DNA from: Hypericibacter terrae
GTDB lineage: Bacteria; Pseudomonadota; Alphaproteobacteria; Dongiales; Dongiaceae
Direction of reading: 5' to 3'
Length of the DNA stretch: 64,000 nt
Assembly (NCBI RefSeq): GCF_008728855.1
Contig: NZ_CP042906.1
Span: forward strand, 1,054,001 to 1,118,000
Under the pieces are notes generated by a model. It did not search any database, was not told the origin of the DNA, and saw only the letters and a program-made list of their open reading frames with translations. The position numbers were made by a program, and so were the translations under genes. Numbering within the stretch: the stretch's first letter is position 1; every line of letters starts with the position of its first letter. Positions 1 through 11,783 of this stretch are shown piece by piece.

Positions 1-104
1 AGGTCGCGGATGAAGAGGCGCATGGGAACGGGTTCGGACCGGCGCGCCGGGAACGCGCTCACCACCTTCTTCGTCGTCGCGCTCTTGGGCTTGGTGATGG
101 CCAT
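1..104 (-). CDS. folB: Probable dihydroneopterin aldolase, N-terminal part only (runs off the window)
   Basis: The minus strand opens at an ATG at 104 and is still open at base 1. The 34 visible residues begin MAITKPKSATTKK and reach MRLFIRDL. An (I/V)FIRDL-type opening is typical of dihydroneopterin aldolase, the folate-pathway enzyme that splits dihydroneopterin into hydroxymethyl-dihydropterin and glycolaldehyde. The gene follows a pteridine-reductase-like SDR on the same strand, which fits a pterin/folate pair. The catalytic residues lie outside the window, so the call rests on the short opening motif and the neighbour. It could be another small enzyme. Confidence 0.5.
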   Translation of the reverse strand, partial: MAITKPKSATTKKVVSAFPARRSEPVPMRLFIRD

Positions 105-250
105 GGCGTTCGCCTTGTCTGTCAGAGAGATCGTCAATCGAAGAAGGTGCGCCAAGTCTCAAACCGGGCGCCGGGTCCTGTCAAAGTTGGGGAGCCGGCA
201 GGGTCTCGGAAAGCCCCATGCCCGACGCTCGGAAACTGTAGCGCCGCCGC

Positions 251-1030
251 TCATTCTTGCGCAACAAAGCCGCGCGACGGCACGGCCCAGCCCAGATGCT
301 CGCCGCCGTCCAGCGCGATCATCTGGCCGGTCATCGCCGGCGCCGCCAGGATGAAGCGGAGCGCCTCGCAGATTTCCTGAGGCGTGGTGCCGCGCCCCAG
401 CGGCATGGCGGCGCATTGGCGCTCGAACTGCTCGGCGCTCTGGCGCGGGCTCGGCAAGGTCGGGCCCGGCCCGATGCCATTGACGCGAATCCGCGGTGCC
501 AGGGCCAGCGCCAGGGTCCGCGTCAAGGTCCAGAGTCCCATCTTGCCGACCGTGTAGGAGAGGAAATAGGGCGTCGGCTTCCACACCCGCTGGTCCAGCA
601 TGTTGACGATGTTGCCCGGAACGCCCGCCGGGAGCTGGCGCGCGAAGGCCTGGCAGAGCACCAGCGGCGCCCGCAGATTGGTCTCGATATGCGCGTCCCA
701 GGATTCGCGCGTGGCCGTGTCGATCTTGTCCATCTCGAACAGCGAGGCGTTGTTGACCAGGAGCGAGAGCGGGCCCAGGGCCTTGGTCGCGCGTGGCAGC
801 AGGCTCTCGACCTCGGCCTCGCGCTGCAGGTCGGCATGGAGCGCCACCGCGCGCCCGCCGCCGCGCTCGATCGTCTGCACCAGCGCCTCGGCCTCGGCCT
901 GAGAGCTGTTGTAATGGATGGCCACGGCCCAGCCCTGCTGCACCAGGTCCTCGGCAATGGCGCGGCCGATGCGCTTGGCGGCGCCGGTTACGAGCGCAAC
1001 ACGAACGGGCGTGGGGGCGGATTTCGTCAT
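251..1030 (-). CDS. SDR family oxidoreductase, pteridine-reductase-like
   Basis: A 259-residue short-chain dehydrogenase. The start is placed at ATG 1030 (MTKSAPTPVRVALVTG) because the Rossmann fold begins directly after it; the 12 residues upstream in frame look non-coding. Visible family marks are the cofactor loop TGAAKRIGRAIA, the NNAS motif, the catalytic YTVGK (Y-x-x-x-K) and a C-terminal IRVNGIGPGPT. An arginine-rich NADP-type cofactor loop and an adjacent probable folB suggest reduction of a pterin, as in FolM/PTR1-like enzymes, but many SDRs share these marks. It is probably co-transcribed with the downstream folB fragment. Family assignment is firm; substrate is inferred. Confidence 0.85.
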   Translation of the reverse strand: MTKSAPTPVRVALVTGAAKRIGRAIAEDLVQQGWAVAIHYNSSQAEAEALVQTIERGGGRAVALHADLQREAEVESLLPRATKALGPLSLLVNNASLFEMDKIDTATRESWDAHIETNLRAPLVLCQAFARQLPAGVPGNIVNMLDQRVWKPTPYFLSYTVGKMGLWTLTRTLALALAPRIRVNGIGPGPTLPSPRQSAEQFERQCAAMPLGRGTTPQEICEALRFILAAPAMTGQMIALDGGEHLGWAVPSRGFVAQE

Positions 1031-1259
1031 GGCCGGGAGAATGACCCGGGTCCCCGCCGGTGGCAACCCTGCAAACCCCTGATGGGACCGCGAGATTCGG
1101 GCCTGCCCCGCGACAAAACGATCATGGTATAAATCCTTCAGGGAGTGAGACGGTCGGGACGGGAGGCGACGGACGCGCCGCCGTCATGCCGAACGTCGGC
1201 GGGCCTCGATGTTCCGCGCCCTCGGGCCGCGGGAAAATTCTGCAGGAGGGTTTGGACGC

Positions 1260-1634
1260 ATGCGACGCGTGGCTTCACTGGCGCTAATCCTCATCCTTGC
1301 CGGCTGTGCCCAGTCCTACCAGCCGGTGGTGGATACCAAGGGTGTCGACAACGCCAAATATCAGCAGGATCTTTCGGAGTGCCGGCAATATGCCGAGCAG
1401 GTCAGTCCCGCGGGCGAAGCGGCGACGACGGGTTTGCTCGGGGCGGCGGGCGGTGCCGCGCTGGGAGCCATCGTCGGCGCCTTCTCCGGCGGTGCCGGAA
1501 CGGGTGCGGCCATCGGTGCCGCGACGGGCGGTGCGGTGGGCGCCGGTGCCGGCGGCGTCAGCGGCGTCAGCGAGCAGAAGCGCATCATCAACAACTGCCT
1601 GCGCGGGCGCGGCTACAACGTCTTGAACAGCTGA
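1260..1634 (+). CDS. Small lipoprotein with glycine-zipper domain
   Basis: A 124-residue protein. ATG 1260 is chosen because AGGAGG lies at 1244-1249 and a lipoprotein signal (MRRVASLALILILAGC, lipobox LAGC) starts there. After a short linker comes a strongly repetitive Gly/Ala segment (about residues 55-105, with GAAGGAALGAIVG and GAAIGAATGGAVGAGAGG), the pattern of glycine-zipper outer-membrane-associated lipoproteins such as the 17-kDa-antigen/YmgG families. Two cysteines (in LSECRQY and NNCLRGRGY) flank the zipper and could form a disulfide. It is probably an envelope protein; no enzymatic role is visible. Confidence 0.8.
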   Translation: MRRVASLALILILAGCAQSYQPVVDTKGVDNAKYQQDLSECRQYAEQVSPAGEAATTGLLGAAGGAALGAIVGAFSGGAGTGAAIGAATGGAVGAGAGGVSGVSEQKRIINNCLRGRGYNVLNS

Positions 1635-1755
1635 CGTTCCGCCGGCGGTTTTGCTTGGGTCCGGCGAAACAATCCCTCGCTTGCCTTGGCCCCGGGCGCC
1701 GGCCCACGATGTCGAGCTTGCCGGATATCTTGCGCGCATCGAGAAGGAGCCGCCC

Positions 1756-2232
1756 ATGACCGAGACGCCCGCCAGGACCTGGCGCACCGACGGCGTGCAG
1801 GTCATCCCCGGTTCCTCGCTCGATCCGAACACCGCGCAGACGCCGGGCATGTCGCGCGCGACCGCGATCAATTTCGCGCGGGCCGGCGCGCAGAAGATCT
1901 GGGCCGGTACCGTCACCATCGCGCCCAACGCCAAGACCGGCGCACATCATCACGGCGCCCTCGAGAGCGTGATCTATGTGGTGCGCGGCCGTGCCCGCAT
2001 GCGCTGGGGCGAGAAGCTGGAGTTCGTGGCGGAGGCGGGACCCGGCGATTTCATCTTCATCCCGCCCTATGTGCCGCATCAGGAAATCAACGCCGATCCC
2101 GGCGAGCCGCTCGAATGCGTGCTCGTGCGCAGCGACCAGGAACCGGTGGTGGTCAATCTCGACATCGAACCGGTCGAGCGCCCGGAGTCCGTCGCCTGGA
2201 TCGATCCGATCCACCGCCATCCGCATAAGTGA
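1756..2232 (+). CDS. Cupin domain-containing protein
   Basis: A 158-residue single-domain cupin. ATG 1756 (MTETPARTWR) has a purine-rich GAAGGAG just upstream. Cupin motif 1 is visible as GAHHHGALESVIYVVRG (metal-binding His-x-His and Glu) and motif 2 as GDFIFIPPYVPHQ with the fourth metal-ligand His. Proteins of this size and arrangement are usually metal-binding small enzymes or sugar-binding proteins. The substrate cannot be told from sequence. It stands alone between a lipoprotein and an ene-reductase on the same strand. Confidence 0.85.
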   Translation: MTETPARTWRTDGVQVIPGSSLDPNTAQTPGMSRATAINFARAGAQKIWAGTVTIAPNAKTGAHHHGALESVIYVVRGRARMRWGEKLEFVAEAGPGDFIFIPPYVPHQEINADPGEPLECVLVRSDQEPVVVNLDIEPVERPESVAWIDPIHRHPHK

Positions 2233-2399
2233 GCTCGGCAGCGATTGTCGGGCGATCTCGTCCCTTACCCCACGCACATATCTGATGCCCTCCGTGAAAG
2301 CGGGGTTACTTCCGCGGTGCTTGAGAAAATCTCGTGGCGCCCCAAATGGGCGGAAAGCGCTACAAAGAGAGGCCGCGCCGCATCCCAGAGACCGTGACG

Positions 2400-3491
2400 A
2401 TGGATCTTTTCACGCCGATCACGATCGGCCCCTTGCGTCTGCCGAACCGCATCGTCATGGCGCCGATGACGCGCAACCGCGCGAGCGACGATCAGGTGCC
2501 GACGCCGGCCATGGCCACCTACTACGCGCAACGGGCCAGCGGCGGCCTGATCGTGACCGAGGCCAGCCAGATTTCGCACCACGCCGTCGGCTATCCCCGC
2601 ACACCGGGCATCCATAACGAGGCCCAGATCGACGGCTGGCGCCGCGTCACCGACGCCGTCCATGCGGCGGGGGGCCGGATCTTTCTGCAGCTCTGGCACG
2701 CGGGCCGCGCGTCGCACCCGTCGTTGCTGCCGGAGCGGGCCCTGCCGGTGGCGCCCTCCGCCATTCCGGCCAATGGCAAAGCCTTCACGGCCGATGGGTT
2801 CCTGCCCTTCCCGACGCCCCGAGCGCTCGAGGCGGGCGAGATCGCCGAGATCGTCGCCGACTTCAATGCGGCGGCCTGGCGTGCCTGCATGGCCGGTTTC
2901 GACGGGGTCGAGATCCATGCCGGCAATGGCTATCTCATCGATCAGTTCCTGCGCGACGGGTCGAACCGGCGGACGGATCGATATGGCGGCAGCGTCGCCA
3001 ATCGCGTCCGCTTTCTGCGGGAGGTCACGGAGGCCGTCATCGGCGGCTGGAGCGCGGAGCGCGTCGGCGTGCGGCTGTCGCCGACGCAGAGCTTCAACGA
3101 TATGAGCGATTCCGATCCGGCCACCACCTTCGCCCATGCGGCGCGCGAACTGTCGCCGCTCGGGCTCGCCTATCTTCACGTCGTGGAAGCCGTGACCGGC
3201 AGCGAGGCGGGGCAGGCCCCGCTCATTGCGCCGCTGCTGCGGCGCGCCTTCCAAGGGCCGCTGATCCTGAACGGGGGATACACCCACGCGCTGGCCCAGG
3301 CGGCGATCGCGTCCGGCGAGGCCGATCTGATCTCGTTCGGGGCGGCCTTCCTCGCCAATCCGGATCTTCCCGAGCGGCTGCGCCGCCAGGCGCCGCTCAA
3401 CCCGGCGGACCGCAAGACCTTCTATGGCGGCGACGAGCGCGGCTATACCGACTATTCCACCCTGTCGGATCCGACGGCCGCCGGGCGCTGA
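2400..3491 (+). CDS. Old Yellow Enzyme family NADH:flavin oxidoreductase (ene-reductase)
   Basis: A 363-residue FMN-dependent TIM barrel, full length for the NemA/OYE class. The start at ATG 2400 gives the classic opening MDLFTPITIGPLRLPNRIVMAP. Visible landmarks: the FMN-contacting MAPMTRNRA, the LWHAGR segment whose His/Gln region binds flavin, the GVEIHAGNGYLIDQFL barrel strand, and RTDRYGGS. The family reduces activated C=C bonds and nitro groups using NAD(P)H. It converges on a quinone-reductase-type gene 13 bp downstream on the other strand. The physiological substrate is unknown. Confidence 0.92.
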   Translation: MDLFTPITIGPLRLPNRIVMAPMTRNRASDDQVPTPAMATYYAQRASGGLIVTEASQISHHAVGYPRTPGIHNEAQIDGWRRVTDAVHAAGGRIFLQLWHAGRASHPSLLPERALPVAPSAIPANGKAFTADGFLPFPTPRALEAGEIAEIVADFNAAAWRACMAGFDGVEIHAGNGYLIDQFLRDGSNRRTDRYGGSVANRVRFLREVTEAVIGGWSAERVGVRLSPTQSFNDMSDSDPATTFAHAARELSPLGLAYLHVVEAVTGSEAGQAPLIAPLLRRAFQGPLILNGGYTHALAQAAIASGEADLISFGAAFLANPDLPERLRRQAPLNPADRKTFYGGDERGYTDYSTLSDPTAAGR

Positions 3492-3504
3492 AGCCGCTCG
3501 GAAA

Positions 3505-4092
3505 TCACGAGGGCTCGACCGTCTCGCGGGCGAAGTCGCGACCCAGCGCCCGCGCGCGCAGCAGCAGTTCCGCGCGCATCGCATCGGACTCCTTCGAATT
3601 TATCAGCAGCTCCAGCCGGCCGTTCCGGACCTTGCAATAGTCCAGCACGCCCTGGACCAGCTGGATCTCCATGGCGCCGCGATAGCCGCGGGGTCCGTCA
3701 TAGTTCTTGGCCGTGCCCGCGGCGACGCCGATGAGCAATCCCTGCTCCAGCCGGAGCTGGCTCTGGCTATAGGCCCAGCCGCGATTCCAGACGCGGTCGA
3801 TCCACCCCTTCAGCATCGCCGGGACCGACCACCACCAGACGGGGAACACCATGGCGATGGCGTCGTGGCGTTCGACCCGGGCCTGTTCCGCCAGGACCGC
3901 ATCGGAAAAGCGCTTGGGCTGATACCAATCGGGCTCGTCGGGCGGGAAGACCAGAGGATCGAAGCCCTCGGCATAGAGATCGGCCAGCTCGCCGCCATGG
4001 CCGCTCTCCGCCAGTCCCGCGCGGAATTCATGCGCGACGCCGGCCGTGAAGGAATCGGAGCGCGGATGGCAGAGAACGGTCAGCACTTGCAT
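3505..4092 (-). CDS. NAD(P)H-dependent oxidoreductase, flavodoxin-like fold
   Basis: A 195-residue protein of the Flavodoxin_2 family (MdaB/KefF/NQO type). The N-terminus MQVLTVLCHPRSDSFT is the phosphate-binding strand-loop seen in these enzymes, and the segment MVFPVWWWSVPAMLKGWIDR is the hallmark aromatic motif near the flavin. Members carry out two-electron reduction of quinones with FAD or FMN. It is on the minus strand, convergent with the ene-reductase; no partner such as a kefC antiporter gene is visible nearby, so a general quinone or electrophile detoxifying role is the safer reading. Confidence 0.88.
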   Translation of the reverse strand: MQVLTVLCHPRSDSFTAGVAHEFRAGLAESGHGGELADLYAEGFDPLVFPPDEPDWYQPKRFSDAVLAEQARVERHDAIAMVFPVWWWSVPAMLKGWIDRVWNRGWAYSQSQLRLEQGLLIGVAAGTAKNYDGPRGYRGAMEIQLVQGVLDYCKVRNGRLELLINSKESDAMRAELLLRARALGRDFARETVEPS

Positions 4093-4117
4093 CGAGACTT
4101 CCCCCAGGCGTGGTGAT

Positions 4118-4237
4118 TTATTTCTTCTCGTCCTTCGAATCGAAGGGGAGGGAAGCCGAGTTGATGCAGTCGCGCAAGCCCGTTGGCACCGGGCCGTCGG
4201 GGAAGATGTGGCCCAGATGCGCCGCGCAGCGGGTTCC
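4118..4237 (-). pseudogene. C-terminal fragment of methionine-(R)-sulfoxide reductase B
   Basis: Minus-strand translation gives [14 protein letters not shown], then [14 protein letters not shown] and a lysine-rich end before TAA at 4118-4120. This matches the C-terminal third of MsrB ([10 protein letters not shown]...[11 protein letters not shown] in the intact copy at 58.5-59.0 kb), including the catalytic Cys of the CINSASL motif. The first two thirds are missing: the preceding bases belong to the end of the MAPEG gene (stop at 4241-4243) and no start codon or upstream MsrB sequence is seen. I read it as a truncated remnant, probably left when the neighbouring MAPEG gene arrived or by deletion. 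Confidence 0.75.
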
Positions 4238-4240
4238 TCG

Positions 4241-4645
4241 TCAAGACAGGACGGCGAGCCGGCAGATCACGCCGATCAGCGCGCCCGCCAGCAAGGCGAT
4301 CCAGGCTGCCGCGGCGAGCACGAAGCCGGGTCCGCGTTTCGCGGGATCGCGAAAATAGCTGACCATGTAAAAGACACGGCCGGCGATCCAGACCGCGCCC
4401 AGGGCCGCCGCCCAGAGCGGCGAGACATTGATCGCGAACAGCCAGAGCGAGGCCAGGAACGGCACGATCTGCTCGAGCGTGTTGGCCTGAATCCGCTGGG
4501 CCCGCTTGAACTCCTCGGGTCCGTCTGTAGAAGGCGCGACGACGCGATGCTTGCCTCGCATCCGTCCGGCCAGCACGAAACTCGCGAGATAGACGGCCAG
4601 CGCGGCGATCGTCGCCAAGGCGGGCCAGGCATAGAGGTCAGCCAT
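4241..4645 (-). CDS. MAPEG family membrane protein
   Basis: A 134-residue integral membrane protein with about four hydrophobic segments. The loop after helix 1 carries FKRAQRIQANTLEQIVPFL, which fits the MAPEG signature (R-x-x-x-N-x-x-E) that contacts glutathione or lipid substrates in the eukaryotic family. Bacterial members are of unknown function or act as glutathione transferases. The stop codon directly abuts the msrB fragment. The start at 4645 (MADLYAWPALATIAAL) places the first helix correctly. Confidence 0.85.
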   Translation of the reverse strand: MADLYAWPALATIAALAVYLASFVLAGRMRGKHRVVAPSTDGPEEFKRAQRIQANTLEQIVPFLASLWLFAINVSPLWAAALGAVWIAGRVFYMVSYFRDPAKRGPGFVLAAAAWIALLAGALIGVICRLAVLS

Positions 4646-4741
4646 CGGGGTGGGGTGCTCGGGGGTGCGGGATTGCCAGGGACGGATGATGGGCCGGCGG
4701 GAGGATTCGGGTCACGAGGGGCTGAGCAGCCCCCTTCCTAA

Positions 4742-4764
4742 CCTTCCCCCGTTCCGGGGGAAGG
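4742..4764. repeat. GC-rich intergenic hairpin, possible uvrB 3' end signal
   Basis: A perfect 10-bp inverted repeat, CCTTCCCCCG and CGGGGGAAGG around a TTC loop, sits 28 bp beyond the uvrB stop. Similar CCCTC/CTTCC-flanked hairpins occur near 22.5, 23.3 and 39.0-39.1 kb, so this looks like one member of a dispersed family. There is no T-tract on the minus strand, so a role as terminator or RNA-stabilising end is only possible. Confidence 0.5.
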
Positions 4765-4792
4765 GACATATCTCTGATCTCACGTCTCCAAT

Positions 4793-7057
<2,265 letters not shown>

Positions 7058-7184
7058 GGCCCCAGATATAGCGAGCCGCTCCGACCCTGGGTAGGGGTGG
7101 GGCCCGCGACCCAGCCATGTTCCTGGCCAGGCGGCGGGCGGGCTCCGCCGGCGGGCAAAATAAACCCGGCGATTCCACGGGAAA

Positions 7185-7208
7185 GGCCGGGCAAAAAGAA
7201 ACCCGGCC
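7185..7208 (-). terminator. Possible terminator hairpin
   Basis: GGCCGGG and CCCGGCC form a 7-bp stem with a 10-base loop. On the minus strand the loop is T-rich and the stem is followed by TTTCCC. It lies about 75 bp past the end of the small membrane-protein gene on the same strand and upstream of uvrB. The short T-run makes this a weak candidate. Confidence 0.35.
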
Positions 7209-7283
7209 CCTGATGAAGGAGGCCGGGAGGGCGGATGGGACCGCTCTAAGGGGAACCGACTGTCATGAACGGGTCGGGCCCTG

Positions 7284-7529
7284 TCACCGGCCCGGCTCAT
7301 TCGGGTGTTGCGACCAAGCCGGAACCGAGGGTCCCAGCTGGGCCACGCTGACGAGACCCGGCGGCGGTTTCAGGCCGAGAGACTCGGCCACACGCGGAAC
7401 CGACAGCACGAGCAGCGCCAACAACATGGCGCCCGACATCAGACCGACCCGGATGCTGGCGATCAGCTTGCGGCCCTTGCCGCCCGGGATCGACCCGTTG
7501 TCCTGCGCAAACCTGGCATTACCGCGCAT
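7284..7529 (-). CDS. Small single-pass membrane protein, unknown function
   Basis: An 81-residue frame opening [17 protein letters not shown], then a basic stretch ([12 protein letters not shown]) and one hydrophobic helix ([17 protein letters not shown], about residues 28-45), followed by a Pro-rich tail. A G-rich stretch GGGGGTGCAGG sits just before the ATG. The positive-inside charge pattern and helix look real rather than like a shadow frame, and no competing gene occupies the stretch. No family recognised. Confidence 0.4.
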   Translation of the reverse strand: MRGNARFAQDNGSIPGGKGRKLIASIRVGLMSGAMLLALLVLSVPRVAESLGLKPPPGLVSVAQLGPSVPAWSQHPNEPGR

Positions 7530-7933
7530 CCTGCACCCCCTAATCCTTCGGCATTCTCCGTCGCGACCCCCTTGGTCGCTCGGACAATGCAGATATGGTC
7601 AGTCGCTGTGGCGAGACACGCCCCCTCCTGGGGCGTTTCCGTGATTCTTTGCGGCGGAAATGTGGCGCCCATCCTGCCATGCGTTGGATCCGTCGCCCGC
7701 CGTCACCTCGCCCAGCCGTTCCGCTGGAGTCTCATAATTGCGGCCAATGCTGTTTCGGCCGCGTTAAGGGCCGTGGTTAACGCGCGGGATTTTTTCCTGG
7801 GCATTGCAACCGATGCATTTGCCGCGAATGCAGGACGACCCTCCGGCGTCGTGGGCTCCGCCAAAAGAAAACCCCGCTCTCTCGACCGCAGGCGAGAGCG
7901 GGGCTGGCTGCATCTGCGAAGACGGCGCGGCCG
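7530..7933. other. Intergenic stretch without a recognisable gene
   Basis: About 400 bp between the small membrane-protein gene and the cytochrome c gene. The only structured element seen is the minus-strand terminator at 7872-7903. Short frames here on both strands are arginine- or proline-rich and look like shadows. The small membrane-protein promoter should lie at its left end. Confidence 0.5.
7872..7903 (-). terminator. Rho-independent terminator of the cytochrome c gene
   Basis: CCCCGCTCTC and GAGAGCGGGG form a perfect 10-bp GC-rich stem; read on the minus strand the stem is followed by TTTTCTTTT. It starts 30 bp after the cytochrome c stop codon in that direction, the expected place. 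Confidence 0.85.
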
Positions 7934-8449
7934 TTATTTCGGGACCGCCACCGTGAAGTAGGGCGCCGTGGGCGTCTGGCCGGGGCCGAAGGGTCCCGGC
8001 ACCTTATGCGAGAAGGCCGGCAGGCTCTTGATGAAGGCCGCCAGCGCCTTGGCGTCCGCATCGGTGAGCGCGCCATAGGAGTGCCAGGGCATGACCGGTG
8101 CCAGCTCGCGGCCATCGGGCCGCACACCGGTGCGAACGGCCGCGACGATCTCCGCCGCGCTCCAATTGCCGAGACCGGTTTCCTTGTCCGAGGTCAGATT
8201 GGGCGGATAGAAAATCCCCATTCCCGGGATCTCGAAGCCGATATCCGAGCCGCCCAGCGCATGGGCCATGTCGGGCTGACCGGTCATCGCGCCCGGCGTA
8301 TGGCAGCCGCCGCAATCCATGATGGTCGCCAGATAGCGGCCGCGTTCGTTCGTGCCTTCGGCCAGGGCCGGTGCGGCGCCGAAGCCGGCCAGGGTCACGA
8401 TCAGCGCGCCGAAGACGGCGCCACGAGCCAGAGACGGTGTCTTGGTCAT
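7934..8449 (-). CDS. Periplasmic mono-haem cytochrome c
   Basis: A 171-residue class I cytochrome c. Residues 1-30 are a Sec signal peptide ending PALA. The haem site CGGCH is at 46-50 and the likely axial methionine is Met120 in PVMPWHSY. The protein resembles the small cytochrome domains that serve periplasmic dehydrogenases or copper-linked oxidases. It lies just downstream of a methionine-rich DUF305 protein on the same strand (231 bp apart), so a shared redox or copper role is possible but unproven. It has its own terminator. Confidence 0.9.
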   Translation of the reverse strand: MTKTPSLARGAVFGALIVTLAGFGAAPALAEGTNERGRYLATIMDCGGCHTPGAMTGQPDMAHALGGSDIGFEIPGMGIFYPPNLTSDKETGLGNWSAAEIVAAVRTGVRPDGRELAPVMPWHSYGALTDADAKALAAFIKSLPAFSHKVPGPFGPGQTPTAPYFTVAVPK

Positions 8450-8680
8450 AGTCGGGCTTCTCCCCTCGGACGGATGCGGATCGCGAGATGGATCGCGCCG
8501 CGGACGCGCCTTCTACGGGAAGGAACCTGGTCCTGTCGAGGGGCTGCGAGAAAATTTCGTCGGGTCTCCGCCATCAGGGGGAGACCCGACGCCACGCCGC
8601 TGAAGTCTTCGCAACAATGCGCGAAACAGATGAAACGATCGGCGCCCTTGCGGACGCAATCGCCTCGGCTTTCGATGGCG

Positions 8681-9400
8681 CTATTGCGACGCCGGATGTT
8701 TGGCAAGCCAGTCCTTCATCATGTCCAGCTCCTTCTGCTGGGCCGACACGATGTCCTGGGCAAGCTGCTTGATCTGCGGATCCTTGCCGTATTGCAGCAC
8801 GGCCTGCGCCATCGCCACGGCGCCCTCATGATGGGCGATCATGTGAGCGACGAAATCGCGATCGGCGTCTCCGCTATAGGGCTGGTTCATCGCCTGATGC
8901 ATCTGCATCTCGGCTTGCCACAACGCCTGGGATCCGTGCGCGCCATCGCCGTTCATCATGCCGCCATTCATCATCCCGCCATTCATCATCCCGGGCCCCG
9001 CGTTGTAACTCTGCCTGCCCATCATGCCGCCATACATCATGCCGGGGCCCATGCCGTAGCCGGGTCCGTTCATCATGCCGGGACCGCTGCCATAGGCGCA
9101 GCCCATCATGTTGCAGCCCATCATGCCCGGTCCCATCATCATTCCCGGTCCCCAGCCTTGACGCATCATCGGCATCCCGCCGCCGCTCGTCATCTGCTGC
9201 ATCATGCCGAACATCTGCTGGCGAAGGCCCTGCATCTGCTGCTGCAGGTCCTGAATCTGCTGCTGGGTCTGGTCCTGTTCCGCCGCCGCGGCTCCCGAGG
9301 GCGCCGTCACGGCCAGGCCGAGAACCAAAATGACGACCGCGCCGCAGAGCCTGTGGGTTAGTCGCCGGACGGCGCCTGAATTGATTGGATAATCGGTCAT
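8681..9400 (-). CDS. Methionine-rich DUF305 family periplasmic protein, probable copper binding
   Basis: A 239-residue exported protein. ATG 9400 (MTDYPINSGAV) has AAGGAG just upstream. Order: signal peptide (about 1-40), Gln-rich coiled coil (QQQIQDLQQQMQGLRQQ), then a long Met/Gly region (about residues 63-150) with many MM pairs and tandem GGMMN units, then the DUF305 domain with DFVAHMIAHHEGAVAMAQ and a C-terminal KELDMMKDWL. DUF305 proteins (for example CopM) bind copper via Met/His, and MM-rich stretches are typical of periplasmic Cu(I) binding. The Met-rich insert is unusually large. Copper function is inferred. Confidence 0.85.
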   Translation of the reverse strand: MTDYPINSGAVRRLTHRLCGAVVILVLGLAVTAPSGAAAAEQDQTQQQIQDLQQQMQGLRQQMFGMMQQMTSGGGMPMMRQGWGPGMMMGPGMMGCNMMGCAYGSGPGMMNGPGYGMGPGMMYGGMMGRQSYNAGPGMMNGGMMNGGMMNGDGAHGSQALWQAEMQMHQAMNQPYSGDADRDFVAHMIAHHEGAVAMAQAVLQYGKDPQIKQLAQDIVSAQQKELDMMKDWLAKHPASQ

Positions 9401-9459
9401 GTCGGTCTCCTTGTTGGGGCCGCCCGCCCGCGTGCCCGGGATAACGGCGCTCAGCCTAA

Positions 9460-10869
<1,410 letters not shown>

Positions 10870-10883
10870 GAATCGGCCTTCCG

Positions 10884-10914
10884 CCGCGATCTTCCGGTCG
10901 TTCGGAGATCGCGG
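10884..10914. terminator. Bidirectional hairpin between convergent genes
   Basis: CCGCGATCT and AGATCGCGG pair, extended inward by CCG/CGG with one bulged base. It lies in the 59-bp gap between the ends of the aminotransferase and the RpiR regulator, so it could stop transcription from both sides. No strong T-tract follows, which lowers confidence. Confidence 0.5.
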
Positions 10915-10928
10915 CAGACGAGCTCCCT

Positions 10929-11783
10929 TCAATCCTGGAACGCCTCGAAGCGGTCCTGGAGCTCGCGCATCGCCCGGATGCGCTCCGCCACCTTGTCGCC
11001 GAGCCGCGCGATCAGATCGTCGAACAGCAGATTGACGAGGCTGAGAAACGGCGCCTGTGAGTCCCAGAACAGATGCGAATCGGTGCTGACCGAGAGAACC
11101 TCCTCGGTGTAGTCGCGCGCCCAGTGGCAGTGATTGTCGCAGATGATGATGACCGGGATCCCGGCGTCGACGGCGCTGCGCGCCAGCTGGTGGCTGAGCC
11201 TGGTATAGCGGCGCATTTCGAACAGGACGAGGCAGGGCGCGGAAGCCTGGCCGGCCAGCAATTCGGCGAAGGTGCCGTTGCCGCGGTCGAGCAGGCGCAC
11301 ATTGGGGCGCACATAGTCGAGGCGCGCCGCGAAGTCGGAAGCGATTCCGGCGATCGTCTGGAAGCCGGCGACATAGACGTCCGACCGCTTGGCCAGGATC
11401 TCGATGCTCCGTTTCCAGGCGCGGGTGGCGCGCAGCTCATAGACGCCGATCGTCGCCTGCATCTCGAGCTCGAAATTGTCCCACAGCTTGCTGTCGCGGC
11501 TCGATTGCTTGCGGATCCGGTCGACGCGGTCGGAGATGAGCAGCGGCGTGGTGTCGAGCTCGTTGCGCATCTTGTCCTTGAGATCGCTGAGCCCCCGATA
11601 GCCCAGCGCCCGAAGGAAGCGGCTGACCGTCATCTGGCTGACGCCGACGCTTTCGGCGATCGATGCCGCCGTCTCGAAGGGCAGGCTGCTCATGTTGGTG
11701 AGCATATAGCTCGCCACGGCCTTCTCCGCCTTCGAAAGCCCCGAGAATTCCTTTCGCAGCCGGTTGGTCAGGCCCGCTTTCAT
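10929..11783 (-). CDS. RpiR/MurR family transcriptional regulator
   Basis: A 284-residue regulator. ATG 11783 ([15 protein letters not shown]) overlaps the amidase stop as ATGA, so the two are translationally coupled. The N-terminal HTH_6 domain (about residues 1-80) contains AEKAVASYML and SIAESVGVSQMTVSRFLRALGY. The C-terminal SIS domain (about 125-260) normally binds a phosphosugar or other small ligand. With an amidase and a divergent peptide-type ABC operon beside it, the likely job is control of this uptake locus. Confidence 0.92.
   Translation of the reverse strand: MKAGLTNRLRKEFSGLSKAEKAVASYMLTNMSSLPFETAASIAESVGVSQMTVSRFLRALGYRGLSDLKDKMRNELDTTPLLISDRVDRIRKQSSRDSKLWDNFELEMQATIGVYELRATRAWKRSIEILAKRSDVYVAGFQTIAGIASDFAARLDYVRPNVRLLDRGNGTFAELLAGQASAPCLVLFEMRRYTRLSHQLARSAVDAGIPVIIICDNHCHWARDYTEEVLSVSTDSHLFWDSQAPFLSLVNLLFDDLIARLGDKVAERIRAMRELQDRFEAFQD

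Noticed and set aside
2265-3584. 439-residue minus-strand frame opposite the ene-reductase
   Set aside because: The plus strand encodes a clear Old Yellow Enzyme over the same bases.
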